Shown here: one piece after another, positions 57,768 through 64,000 of the stretch | How positions within the stretch are numbered: position 1 is the stretch's first letter | Layout: each line of letters begins with the position of its first letter | Assembly (NCBI GenBank): GCA_965232815.1 | Contig: OZ247427.1 | Span: forward strand, 744,001-808,000 | Direction: 5' to 3' | DNA from: Bin87 sp026710825 | GTDB taxonomy: Bacteria > Chloroflexota > Dehalococcoidia > Lucifugimonadales > UBA3495 | DNA: 64,000 nt | Made by a program: the position numbers and the translations under genes | The notes under the pieces: model-generated | Databases searched by the model: none | Told to the model about the DNA's origin: nothing | What the model saw: the letters and a program-made list of their open reading frames with translations, nothing else

Positions 57768-59450
57768 CTAGAATCCCCAGGTGGGCTGGTACTCGCCGTA
57801 AACGTCGCGGAAGACGCCCATCATCTCGCCCAGCGTGGCCTCGGCCTTGACGGCCTCGATGAGGGGATACATGAGGTTCGCGCTGCTGCCGTCCTGGCGG
57901 GCGGCGGATTCCAAGGCCCGCAGGCGAACGGCGACTTCACGATCGTCGCGGCGGCGGCGCACCTCGTTTAGGTGGGCAATGTGCCGCTGCTCGCCGGCCT
58001 CGTCCACACGCAGAATAGGGATGTTCAAGCTTTCATCCTCATCCACGTAATCGTTCACTCCCACGGTTATCCTTTCCTGCCTGTCCTCCTCCTGCTGGTA
58101 GATGTAGGCCGCATCGGCGATCTCCCGCTGGAAGAATCCCGACTCCAGCGCCGGGATCACGCCGCCGTGGCGTTCGATCTGCTGGAAGTAGTCGTAGGCG
58201 GCGGCCTCGACCTGGTTGGTGAGCGCTTCGACGAAATAGCTGCCGCCCAGGGGGTCAACGGTGTCGGTGACGCCGGTCTCGTGAGCGATGATCTGCTGGG
58301 TGCGAAGAGCTTGCAGGGCGGCCTCTGCGGAGGGAAGCGCCCAGGCTTCGTCCTTACCATTGGTGTGCAGGGACTGGCAGCCCCCGAGCACGGCGGCCAG
58401 GGCCTGCAGCGACACACGAACGACGTTATTCTCGGGTTGTTGCGCGGTGAGCGATGCTCCGGAGGTCTGGGCGTGGAATCGCATCCAGCCGGAGCGTTCG
58501 TTCTCGGAGCCAAAGGTCTCGCGCATTTCACGGGCCCAGATGCGGCGGGCCGAGCGGAACTTGGCGATCTCCTCGAAGAAGTCGTTGTGGACGTTGAAGA
58601 AGAAACTGAGCCTGGGAGCGAAATCGTCCACGGCCATGCCTCTCTCGACACAGTGTCGCACGTACTCGAACCCGTCGGCCAGCGTGAATGCCAATTCCTG
58701 CACGGCGTTGCTGCCAGCCTCGCGAATGTGGTACCCGCTGATGCTGATGGGGTTGAAGCGGGGCATGTTGTCGGTGGCGAACTCGACCGTATCGACCACC
58801 AACCGCATGGACGGATCAGGAGGGAAGATGTATTCGTTCTGGGCGAAGTATTCCTTCAGGATGTCGTTCTGGAGGGTGCCGCCCAGCGACGACATTTTTG
58901 CGCCCTGCTTTTCGGCGGCGGCGATGTACATCGCCCAGATGATGGCGGCCGGGCTGTTGATGGTCATCGAGGTGGTTACCTGATCGAGGGGTATGCCATC
59001 GAATACGGTCTGCATGTCCTCGAGGCAGGACACGGCGACGCCGCATTTGCCGAATTCCCCGCGGGCGCGCTCGTCGTCGTGGTCGTAGCCGTAGAGGGTG
59101 GGCATGTCGAAGGCAACGCTGAGGCCCGTTTCGCCCTGGTCCATCAGGAAGCGGAACCGCTCGTTGGTTTCAGCAGGCTCGCCGAAACCGGCGAACATCC
59201 GCATGGTCCAGAGACGGGAGCGGTAGCCGGTGGGATGCACGCCGCGCAGGTATGGGTATTCGCCGGGGAGACCAACATCGCGCAGGTAGTCGCTGTCGGC
59301 GACATCAGTCGGGCCATAGAGTGGCGCCACCGGTAGCTGACTCAGCGTCTTATAGGCAGATTTGCGGCCGGGGGCGGCATCGGCGCGCTGCCGCCATTCG
59401 GCGGTGCGCTGCTGGATGGCATCGTTGTCCTGGTTATCGGGGAGAGCCAC
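57768..59450 (-). CDS. Acyl-CoA mutase large (alpha) subunit, methylmalonyl-/isobutyryl-CoA mutase family
   Basis: Encodes 560 residues, the length of a mutase catalytic barrel without a cobalamin-binding domain. Features are TGYRSRLWTMRMFAGFGEPA, QGETGLSVAFDMPTLYGYD, TSMTINSPAAIIWAMYIAAA, RFHAQTSGASLTAQQPENN and CQSLHTNGKDEAWALPS. The tyrosine that contacts the substrate carboxylate in methylmalonyl-CoA mutase (Y89, in RQYAGF) is phenylalanine here (F86 in MRMFAGF), as in isobutyryl-CoA mutases. The B12-binding small subunit is not in the window and must be encoded elsewhere. No MeaB-like chaperone is adjacent. Confidence 0.9.
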   Translation of the reverse strand: MALPDNQDNDAIQQRTAEWRQRADAAPGRKSAYKTLSQLPVAPLYGPTDVADSDYLRDVGLPGEYPYLRGVHPTGYRSRLWTMRMFAGFGEPAETNERFRFLMDQGETGLSVAFDMPTLYGYDHDDERARGEFGKCGVAVSCLEDMQTVFDGIPLDQVTTSMTINSPAAIIWAMYIAAAEKQGAKMSSLGGTLQNDILKEYFAQNEYIFPPDPSMRLVVDTVEFATDNMPRFNPISISGYHIREAGSNAVQELAFTLADGFEYVRHCVERGMAVDDFAPRLSFFFNVHNDFFEEIAKFRSARRIWAREMRETFGSENERSGWMRFHAQTSGASLTAQQPENNVVRVSLQALAAVLGGCQSLHTNGKDEAWALPSAEAALQALRTQQIIAHETGVTDTVDPLGGSYFVEALTNQVEAAAYDYFQQIERHGGVIPALESGFFQREIADAAYIYQQEEDRQERITVGVNDYVDEDESLNIPILRVDEAGEQRHIAHLNEVRRRRDDREVAVRLRALESAARQDGSSANLMYPLIEAVKAEATLGEMMGVFRDVYGEYQPTWGF

Positions 59451-59503
59451 GGGAAACTCCTGTTGTACCGCCGGGTGGGGGCCCGCGTGCGGAGGAACGT
59501 TTG

Positions 59504-60058
59504 TTAGTAGGTAAAAATGTCGGCGACGGGGCAGGAAAAGCCCGGCAGTACCGGTTCACAGATCAGAGTATCGTTGATGCCGAACCGCTGGACGGAACGA
59601 TCCTCGTGGTGAACCATGATTTCCTGTGTCGCCGGATAAACCACCAATGCCAACCTGACGCCGGCATCAAGCCACAGCCGGATTTTGCGGTCCATCTGCG
59701 TTTGACGATCATTGGGCGAGAACACCTCCATGACCAAGTCGGGAATAATCTGAACGTAGCCCCGAGGCTCGGGCCGACCTGCCATGCGCTCGTATGAGAT
59801 GAATGCGTAGTCAGGAGCCAAGACCGTGTCAGGCTCGACCTCGATCCGAAACCCGGTTTCCGCCATGCGGCCTCGACCGAGGCCATGTTGATGGATGAAC
59901 GAGCTCATTCGCCAGGACGCCTCGTTCCCGACAAAACCGTGGTCATCACTGCCCGGCGGCATTTCGATCAGCTTTCCTTTGATCAACTCGCGCCGCATGC
60001 CATTGTCGGGCATTGCCAGCAGGTCGTCGGCGGTGAGGAGTTTCTTGGCGGTGGTCAT
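59504..60058 (-). CDS. Uma2-family protein
   Basis: Encodes 184 residues of the shorter Uma2 type. TADDLLAMPDNGMRRELIKG, LAPDYAFISYERMAGRPEPR, IIPDLVMEVFSPNDRQTQMD and RKIRLWLDAGVRLALVVYP give the D, E-x-F and K residues of the PD-(D/E)XK-like fold. It begins MTTAKKLLTADDLL. Unlike the protein at 8798 it has no coiled coil. It lies between the mutase and TyrRS on the same strand; a link is unlikely, and the 53- and 93-base gaps do not show strict coupling. Confidence 0.88.
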   Translation of the reverse strand: MTTAKKLLTADDLLAMPDNGMRRELIKGKLIEMPPGSDDHGFVGNEASWRMSSFIHQHGLGRGRMAETGFRIEVEPDTVLAPDYAFISYERMAGRPEPRGYVQIIPDLVMEVFSPNDRQTQMDRKIRLWLDAGVRLALVVYPATQEIMVHHEDRSVQRFGINDTLICEPVLPGFSCPVADIFTY

Positions 60059-60151
60059 GGTATGCCGCCTCCCGGCGTTGGTGATCCAACACCATAGTGA
60101 TGCAGTCGGGCGGTTTGGTCAACTGCCGGGATACCCCAACAGATTCGAGCG

Positions 60152-61369
60152 TTACCTGAAGCGGACGTACCGGCGGCGGCCGGCGCGTACGACGTCGCCT
60201 GGCGCGAGAGTCGGTGCGGATTCGGCGGAGACGGATATGCGCTCGCCGTCGCTGCGTATGATTTCGACCGCCCCCTGGGTGATCAGACGTCGGGCCTCGC
60301 CGTTGCTGGCAGCCAGTCCGGTCTGCGCAAGGAGCCGATTGATGGGGAGATCGGCCACGTCTGCGATGTTGAACTCGGGCATGTCGTCGGGGAGGTCTCG
60401 GCGCTGAACCACCTGCTCGAAGTGGGACTCGGCGGCGTTGGCGGCGCCGTCGTCGTGGAAGACGGCGGTGATGTAGCGGGCCAGACGTTTCTTGAAGTCC
60501 ATGGGGTTCGCGGATTCGGATTCCATGGCCTGCCGCATCTCGGAGATGTCGGCGTCGGGTACGTCGGTTAGGTATTCGTAGTACGAGGCGATCAGGCTGT
60601 CGGGCAGGGACATGAGCTTGCCGTACATTTCCTGGGGCGGCTCCTCGAGGGCTACGTAGTTGCCCAGGCTTTTGCTCATCTTCTGCACGCCGTCGGTGCC
60701 GACGAGGATGGGCATCATGAAACACTGCTGGGGAGTCTGGCCCATCATGCCCTGTAACTCTCGGCCGACCAGCAGGTTAAACATCTGGTCAGTGCCGCCG
60801 AATTCTACGTCGGACTCGATGACCACGGAGTCGTAGGCCTGCATCAGCGGGTACAGCATCTCGGTGATGGCAATGGGTTGGTTCTGGGAGTAACGGTTGG
60901 CAAAGTCTTCGCGGTGCAGGAACTGGTTGATGGTGAACCGGCTGGTGAGTTCGATGACGTTGGCAAGGGTGAATTCGCCGAACCACTGGCTCTGCCATTC
61001 CACCTGGGTGCGGTCGCGATCAACTACCTTGAAGAATTGGCGCATGTAGGACTCGGCGTTCTCCAGCACCTCGGCGTGGGTAAGCATGGTGCGGGTCGCC
61101 GAACGGCCGGAGGGATCGCCGATCTGGGCAGTCCAGTCGCCGACGATGAGGATGACCTGGTGACCGAGATCCTGGAGTTGGCGCAACTTGCGCAGGCCGA
61201 CCACGTGGCCCAGATGGATGTCGGGCCGGCTGGGATCGAAACCCATCTTCAGGCGCAGAGGCGTACCGCGCTGGAGCATCGCCGTGAACTCATCCTCGGA
61301 GATGATGCGGCTGACGCCCCGATTGATGATGGGGGACAGATTATCGGGAATCTCTACTCGACTGGTCAC
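60152..61369 (-). CDS. tyrS: Tyrosyl-tRNA synthetase
   Basis: Encodes 405 residues. The class I signature is PDIHLGHVVGLRKL (HIGH-like) with VQKMSKSLGNYV (KMSKS). The ATP/tyrosine pocket region VIESDVEFGGTDQMFNLLVG is typical of the TyrZ-type enzymes. The C-terminus has an S4-like domain (LPINRLLAQTGLAASNGEAR, RRLITQGAVEIIRSDG). The enzyme charges tRNA-Tyr in the cytoplasm. It lies 29 bases after ribF and is likely cotranscribed with it. The start MTSRVEIPDNLSP is clean. Confidence 0.95.
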   Translation of the reverse strand: MTSRVEIPDNLSPIINRGVSRIISEDEFTAMLQRGTPLRLKMGFDPSRPDIHLGHVVGLRKLRQLQDLGHQVILIVGDWTAQIGDPSGRSATRTMLTHAEVLENAESYMRQFFKVVDRDRTQVEWQSQWFGEFTLANVIELTSRFTINQFLHREDFANRYSQNQPIAITEMLYPLMQAYDSVVIESDVEFGGTDQMFNLLVGRELQGMMGQTPQQCFMMPILVGTDGVQKMSKSLGNYVALEEPPQEMYGKLMSLPDSLIASYYEYLTDVPDADISEMRQAMESESANPMDFKKRLARYITAVFHDDGAANAAESHFEQVVQRRDLPDDMPEFNIADVADLPINRLLAQTGLAASNGEARRLITQGAVEIIRSDGERISVSAESAPTLAPGDVVRAGRRRYVRFR

Positions 61370-61398
61370 GCTGATAACCTCGCCGTGATTCCGGCCGG

Positions 61399-62385
61399 CT
61401 AAGCGTTGTCCAGCCGGTCGTGTTCTTCAAGTATCCTGCGGGCTTTGTCCACGTCCCGGTTCATCTGGGTGATGAGGGCATCAATGCCATCGAAGGTTTC
61501 CTGCCCGCGAAGGCGGGACACGAACTCCAGCCGCAGGTTCTCGTCGTAGATGTCATCCGAGAAATCCAGCAGGTGGGCTTCGATGAGGCGCTGGCTGAGG
61601 CCGAACGTGGGACGTACGCCGATGCTGGTGGCGGCCAGGTGCCGCACGCCGTTCACGGTGGCGTAGGTGGCATACACGCCGTCGGCCGGGATGACGAAAT
61701 TCTGGGTGGGGATGATGTTGGCCGTGGGGAATCCCAACTGTCTGCCCATCTTGGCGCCGTGGACGACCACGCCGTCTGTGGCGTAGGGGCGACCGAGGAG
61801 ATATTCCGCGCCGTCGACGTTGCCGTCAGCCAGGGAGTTGCGCACCCGCCGGCTCCGGACGGCCTCGCCCTCGAGTTCCAGCGGAGGAACCGTTTCCACC
61901 CAGAATCCAAGGGACGCGCCGCGACGATGGAGGTATTCCAGGTTGCCGCTGCGATTGCGTCCCAAGGCAAAATCGGGGCCCGTCACGATACCCTTCATCT
62001 TGAGGCAATCCACCAGCAGGCCGGTGAATTCGTTGGCATCAAGGTTGGCCAATTCGTTGGTGAATTCCAGGCAGATGACGCGACCCGCTCCGGCCTGGTA
62101 GAGCAGTTCGACCTTTTCCTCGGGAGTGATGATCTTGTTGACCGTGCGGTCGGGATTCACCACCTCGGCGGGATGGTTGCTGAACGTGATAACGGTGGGC
62201 ACCAGAGCCGGGGTGGCCAACTCAAACATGCGCTGTAGCAGGTGTTTGTGGCCTTTGTGCACACCATCGAAAACGCCGATGGTGATGACGGTGCCGTTGC
62301 CAGAAGGCGGCGCAGCGTCGGAGAGGGCCTGGCGAAAGCCTCCACCGCCGAGTGTCCGGGGATCAGGGTTTTCCGGATTGGGCAT
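61399..62385 (-). CDS. ribF: Bifunctional riboflavin kinase/FAD synthetase
   Basis: Encodes 328 residues. VITIGVFDGVHKGHKHLLQR with the HxGH-like nucleotidyltransferase motif opens the N-terminal FMN adenylyltransferase domain, followed by ITFSNHPAEVV and VTGPDFALGRNRSGNLEYL. The C-terminal riboflavin kinase has RPYATDGVVVHGAKMGRQLG, FPTANIIPTQNFVIPADGVY and the SIGVRPTFG and LRLEFVSRLRGQETFD regions. It makes FMN and FAD, which suits the many flavoenzymes in this window. No rib operon or FMN riboswitch is seen. tyrS follows after 29 bases. Confidence 0.95.
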   Translation of the reverse strand: MPNPENPDPRTLGGGGFRQALSDAAPPSGNGTVITIGVFDGVHKGHKHLLQRMFELATPALVPTVITFSNHPAEVVNPDRTVNKIITPEEKVELLYQAGAGRVICLEFTNELANLDANEFTGLLVDCLKMKGIVTGPDFALGRNRSGNLEYLHRRGASLGFWVETVPPLELEGEAVRSRRVRNSLADGNVDGAEYLLGRPYATDGVVVHGAKMGRQLGFPTANIIPTQNFVIPADGVYATYATVNGVRHLAATSIGVRPTFGLSQRLIEAHLLDFSDDIYDENLRLEFVSRLRGQETFDGIDALITQMNRDVDKARRILEEHDRLDNA

Positions 62386-62647
62386 TGCTGCAGGATGGCC
62401 GCAAGTAGAATGGACGGACTTAGCGCTGGCCGCAGATTGTTGAGGGCGTTCGGCGCGTCAAGAGGTGCGGATGTCCGCTGCGGCGTCGCGTAGCATAGCG
62501 CGACGATGGTAGCACACCGCCCGTTACACGGGCAAGCAAAACGACCCACGGATAGGGGTCCATCTATTGTTACCAAACCGAGGAAATGTGCACCGCAGGA
62601 CGTTTCTGAAAACACCGTCCCCTCGTGGTTCGACAGGCTCCCCATGA

Positions 62648-62683
62648 GCGGACTACATCGGCCTAGCGGACTACATCGGCCTA
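62648..62683. repeat. 18-bp tandem duplication
   Basis: GCGGACTACATCGGCCTA occurs twice head to tail. It lies in the ribF-side part of the gap. Confidence 0.85.
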
Positions 62684-62719
62684 TACGAATGATCAAAGCG
62701 CGCCGGGGCAGCAGTGTAA

Positions 62720-62739
62720 GGGCGACGCATGCGTCGCCC
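62720..62739. repeat. Perfect GGGCGACGC palindrome
   Basis: GGGCGACGC and GCGTCGCCC surround AT. Member of the GGGGCGA family. Confidence 0.8.
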
Positions 62740-62839
62740 CTGTGGATGGGAGAGGTATTGGTCAATTGCCCCAACGACATGCAATCGCTGGATGGACCAA
62801 TGGTCAATCGTCCCAGCGTTTGCGGTTGTGGGGTGGTGA

Positions 62840-62859
62840 GGGCGACCCGTGGGCCGCCC
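62840..62859. repeat. GGGCGACCC palindrome with one mismatch
   Basis: GGGCGACCC and GGGCCGCCC surround GT, with one mispair. Confidence 0.7.
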
Positions 62860-62883
62860 GTACGGTTGGTGGGTAGTTAGGGG

Positions 62884-63310
62884 GTGAGGGCGAGTGTTAG
62901 GTCGCCCGTACGTTCAGCGGTTGGTCGGTGGTTGCGGTGTTTGGGTTGGCGCTTTCTCCTTTGGGGTTTTGGCTGGTTTTGGCTGGTTGGGGAGGCAGGA
63001 TTCCCTTGCATCGTTGTCAGCGTACGGCCGGGGGTACGCATATTCTTATGCTCGGTATTCTCCGTGGCCCACATCGGCAATCCGCCATGACGTGCCCACC
63101 GGGGCCGGTTCATTGGGATAGACGACGCAGCACGGAACGCTGTGGCTGGCGCTGGGACGCAACTCCACGCTGTTGACAAGGTAAACAGACGTTGGCAGTC
63201 GCGGAGCCTGGTATGCGATTTGTTACTGACGGGGTTGGCCGTCGATGCTGGGAATCCTGCCTCACTGATGTTGGGATAAACGTACGTTTGGTCTAGACAC
63301 AGTTAGGATA
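62884..63310. repeat. Intergenic repeat copy 2 (inverted), possible miniature inverted-repeat element
   Basis: The reverse complement of 48169-48602 with about 98 percent identity over the inner 270 bases by eye. Perfect 14-bp inverted repeats lie at 62992-63005 and 63250-63263. A TAGGATA stretch at 63304 mirrors TATCCTA at 48169. Outer parts are more diverged. The internal open frames of the two copies differ by a one-base indel, so it is probably noncoding. Confidence 0.75.
62888..62907. repeat. GGGCGA palindrome at the end of repeat copy 2
   Basis: GGGCGA and TCGCCC flank GTGTTAGG. It corresponds to the palindrome that ends copy 1 at 48581. Confidence 0.7.
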
Positions 63311-63439
63311 TACGTTCTTATGACGTGATGTCAAGTGGTAGGTCAGGGATATTTTTTTACCGGGATGAACGGGATGGCCAGGATATTTTTTGATTGGGCG
63401 CGGGTTTGGGTGACGGAGGGATAGCATGTGCGGAGGGTT

Positions 63440-63459
63440 GGGCGAATGATTATTCGCCC
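63440..63459. repeat. GGGGCGA palindromic repeat
   Basis: GGGCGAAT and ATTCGCCC flank GATT. Confidence 0.75.
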
Positions 63460-63659
63460 CCACGATGCGGAATACGGTGGTGGTTCGACGGACGCACTGT
63501 GAGGTGATGCAGACTAGGTTGCTGGATGCGGACTGGCGTAGGCGCCGGCCGTGGGTTGTCCGTGTTGCCGTTGTTAACTGCCCGTGCTAATCTGCGTGCC
63601 GGTATGACAAGAGTTCGACAACGCAATTCCAACCCGCACAGCGACGGAGAAAACGTGAG

Positions 63660-64000
63660 ATGAGAATCACCGGCGGCACCACACGAGTCCTCCAGACACC
63701 GGCCGACAATCCGTTGGTAGTGGGTATCGACCAACCCGGCACACGGGAGTTCGTGACTCTGGAACTCCACACCGACGAGGGCATTTCGGGCGTCGGGTTG
63801 ACGTTCTTTGGCGGGCCGCTGGTTCACGCGCTGCGCCGCGCGGTGGACGACCTGGTGGTCCTTGCGACCGGCGAGGACCCGATGAACCCAGAGGCGGTTT
63901 GGGGCAAGCTCATGGACGCCTGCGCGTCGGCGGGCCCCGAGGGCATTTTGTCCCTGGGCCTGGCGGCGGTGGACATGGCCGTTTGGGACATCAAAGGCAA
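63660..64000 (+). CDS. Enolase-superfamily (mandelate racemase/muconate lactonizing-like) enzyme, N-terminal part
   Basis: Starts at ATG 63660 with a GGAG site and runs to the right edge, giving about 113 residues. FVTLELHTDEGISGVGLTFF is the capping-domain strand of the mandelate racemase/muconate lactonizing family, and SLGLAAVDMAVWDIKGK is the conserved helix leading into the barrel (WD(I/L)KGK). Members abstract an alpha proton from a carboxylate substrate; sugar-acid dehydratases and racemases are common. The metal-ligand residues lie outside the window, so no subtype can be given. Confidence 0.85.
   Translation, partial: MRITGGTTRVLQTPADNPLVVGIDQPGTREFVTLELHTDEGISGVGLTFFGGPLVHALRRAVDDLVVLATGEDPMNPEAVWGKLMDACASAGPEGILSLGLAAVDMAVWDIKG

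Larger units (their letters stand above)
62386..63659. other. Repeat-rich gene-poor gap
   Basis: About 1.27 kb with no gene I can support. It contains an 18-bp tandem duplication at 62648-62683, GGGGCGA-type palindromes at 62720, 62840, 62888 and 63440, and the inverted copy of the 430-bp intergenic repeat. Open frames match repeat sequences or are GC noise. It ends about 15 bases before the ribosome site of the enolase-superfamily gene. Confidence 0.7.

Noticed and set aside
57972..59336. 454-codon open frame on the plus strand
   Set aside because: Antisense to the acyl-CoA mutase, which matches its family throughout.
1..64000. tRNA and rRNA genes
   Set aside because: No cloverleaf with matching T-arm and no rRNA sequence was seen in the gaps; a search tool would be needed for a firm negative.

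Overview
The window is GC-rich bacterial chromosome with short intergenic gaps and genes on both strands. The mix of genes suggests a Chloroflexota genome of the SAR202/Dehalococcoidia type. It has four LLM-class flavin-dependent oxidoreductases, a CaiB/BaiF CoA transferase, a xanthine-dehydrogenase-type molybdenum subunit without its partners, two Uma2-type nuclease-fold proteins, a DUF1501 protein, a Gls24/AmaP-like membrane set, and many short GGGGCGA and GGGGCGGGTTT palindromes. This placement is an inference from gene content; no 16S or marker phylogeny is possible here.

Layout. 1-6.2 kb: edge fragment of nicotinate phosphoribosyltransferase, RNase PH, a lower-GC two-gene cassette (DUF4365-like plus an unknown protein), a double-length M16 peptidase and a small orphan. 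6.1-13.4 kb: a pentapeptide-repeat/TIR-like fusion, LLM oxidoreductase, Uma2 protein, SDR, an orotate-phosphoribosyltransferase-like protein, an alpha/beta hydrolase with a substituted triad, a cupin and cyanase. 13.5-22.8 kb: an endonuclease III-like protein overlapping SfsA, two periplasmic-binding-protein-fold proteins tail to tail, an LLM oxidoreductase plus an acyl-CoA-dehydrogenase-like protein, a 16-bp tandem repeat, GalU, a ketopantoate reductase-like protein, a TIM-barrel isomerase and a hydrolase. 22.8-28.4 kb: a compact five-gene signalling operon (STAS, response regulator-PP2C, anti-sigma-type kinase, Leu/Ile/Val-binding-like lipoprotein, HAMP histidine kinase). 28.6-31.6 kb: rearranged CoA transferase and the Gls24/AmaP/DUF2273-like set. 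31.8-43.4 kb: LLM oxidoreductases, DUF1501, a retropepsin-like protease next to a NYN nuclease, a radical SAM DNA-modification/repair protein, a DUF433/DUF5615 toxin-antitoxin pair, tandem universal stress protein and an oligopeptide-type binding lipoprotein. 43.4-55.4 kb: glycine cleavage T and H, a secreted two-domain protein, an MFS permease, a repeat-rich gap, a cytochrome b561/sulfite-oxidase fusion, a molybdenum hydroxylase subunit with a carboxymuconolactone-decarboxylase-like protein, a lower-GC PD-(D/E)XK nuclease, a tandem EthD-like protein and RNase HI. 55.6-64 kb: EF-G-like GTPase, acyl-CoA mutase large subunit, Uma2 protein, TyrRS, RibF, a 1.27-kb repeat-rich gap and the start of an enolase-superfamily gene.

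How it fits together. Housekeeping genes (rph, tyrS, ribF, galU, gcvT/gcvH, rnhA) are interspersed with a catabolic set (flavin oxidoreductases, binding-protein-fold enzymes, CoA transferase, acyl-CoA mutase, molybdenum hydroxylase, MFS and oligopeptide uptake), as expected for an oxidative user of varied organic compounds. The most coherent candidate system is the 22.8-28.4 kb operon, which appears to join periplasmic ligand sensing to a RsbU/RsbV/RsbW-like partner switch. Accessory cassettes with nuclease, TIR-like, NYN or toxin-antitoxin features lie between housekeeping genes. A roughly 430-bp intergenic sequence occurs twice in opposite orientation (48.2 and 63.3 kb) and carries perfect 14-bp inverted repeats, so it resembles a miniature mobile element. 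No rRNA, tRNA, CRISPR array or prophage was seen.
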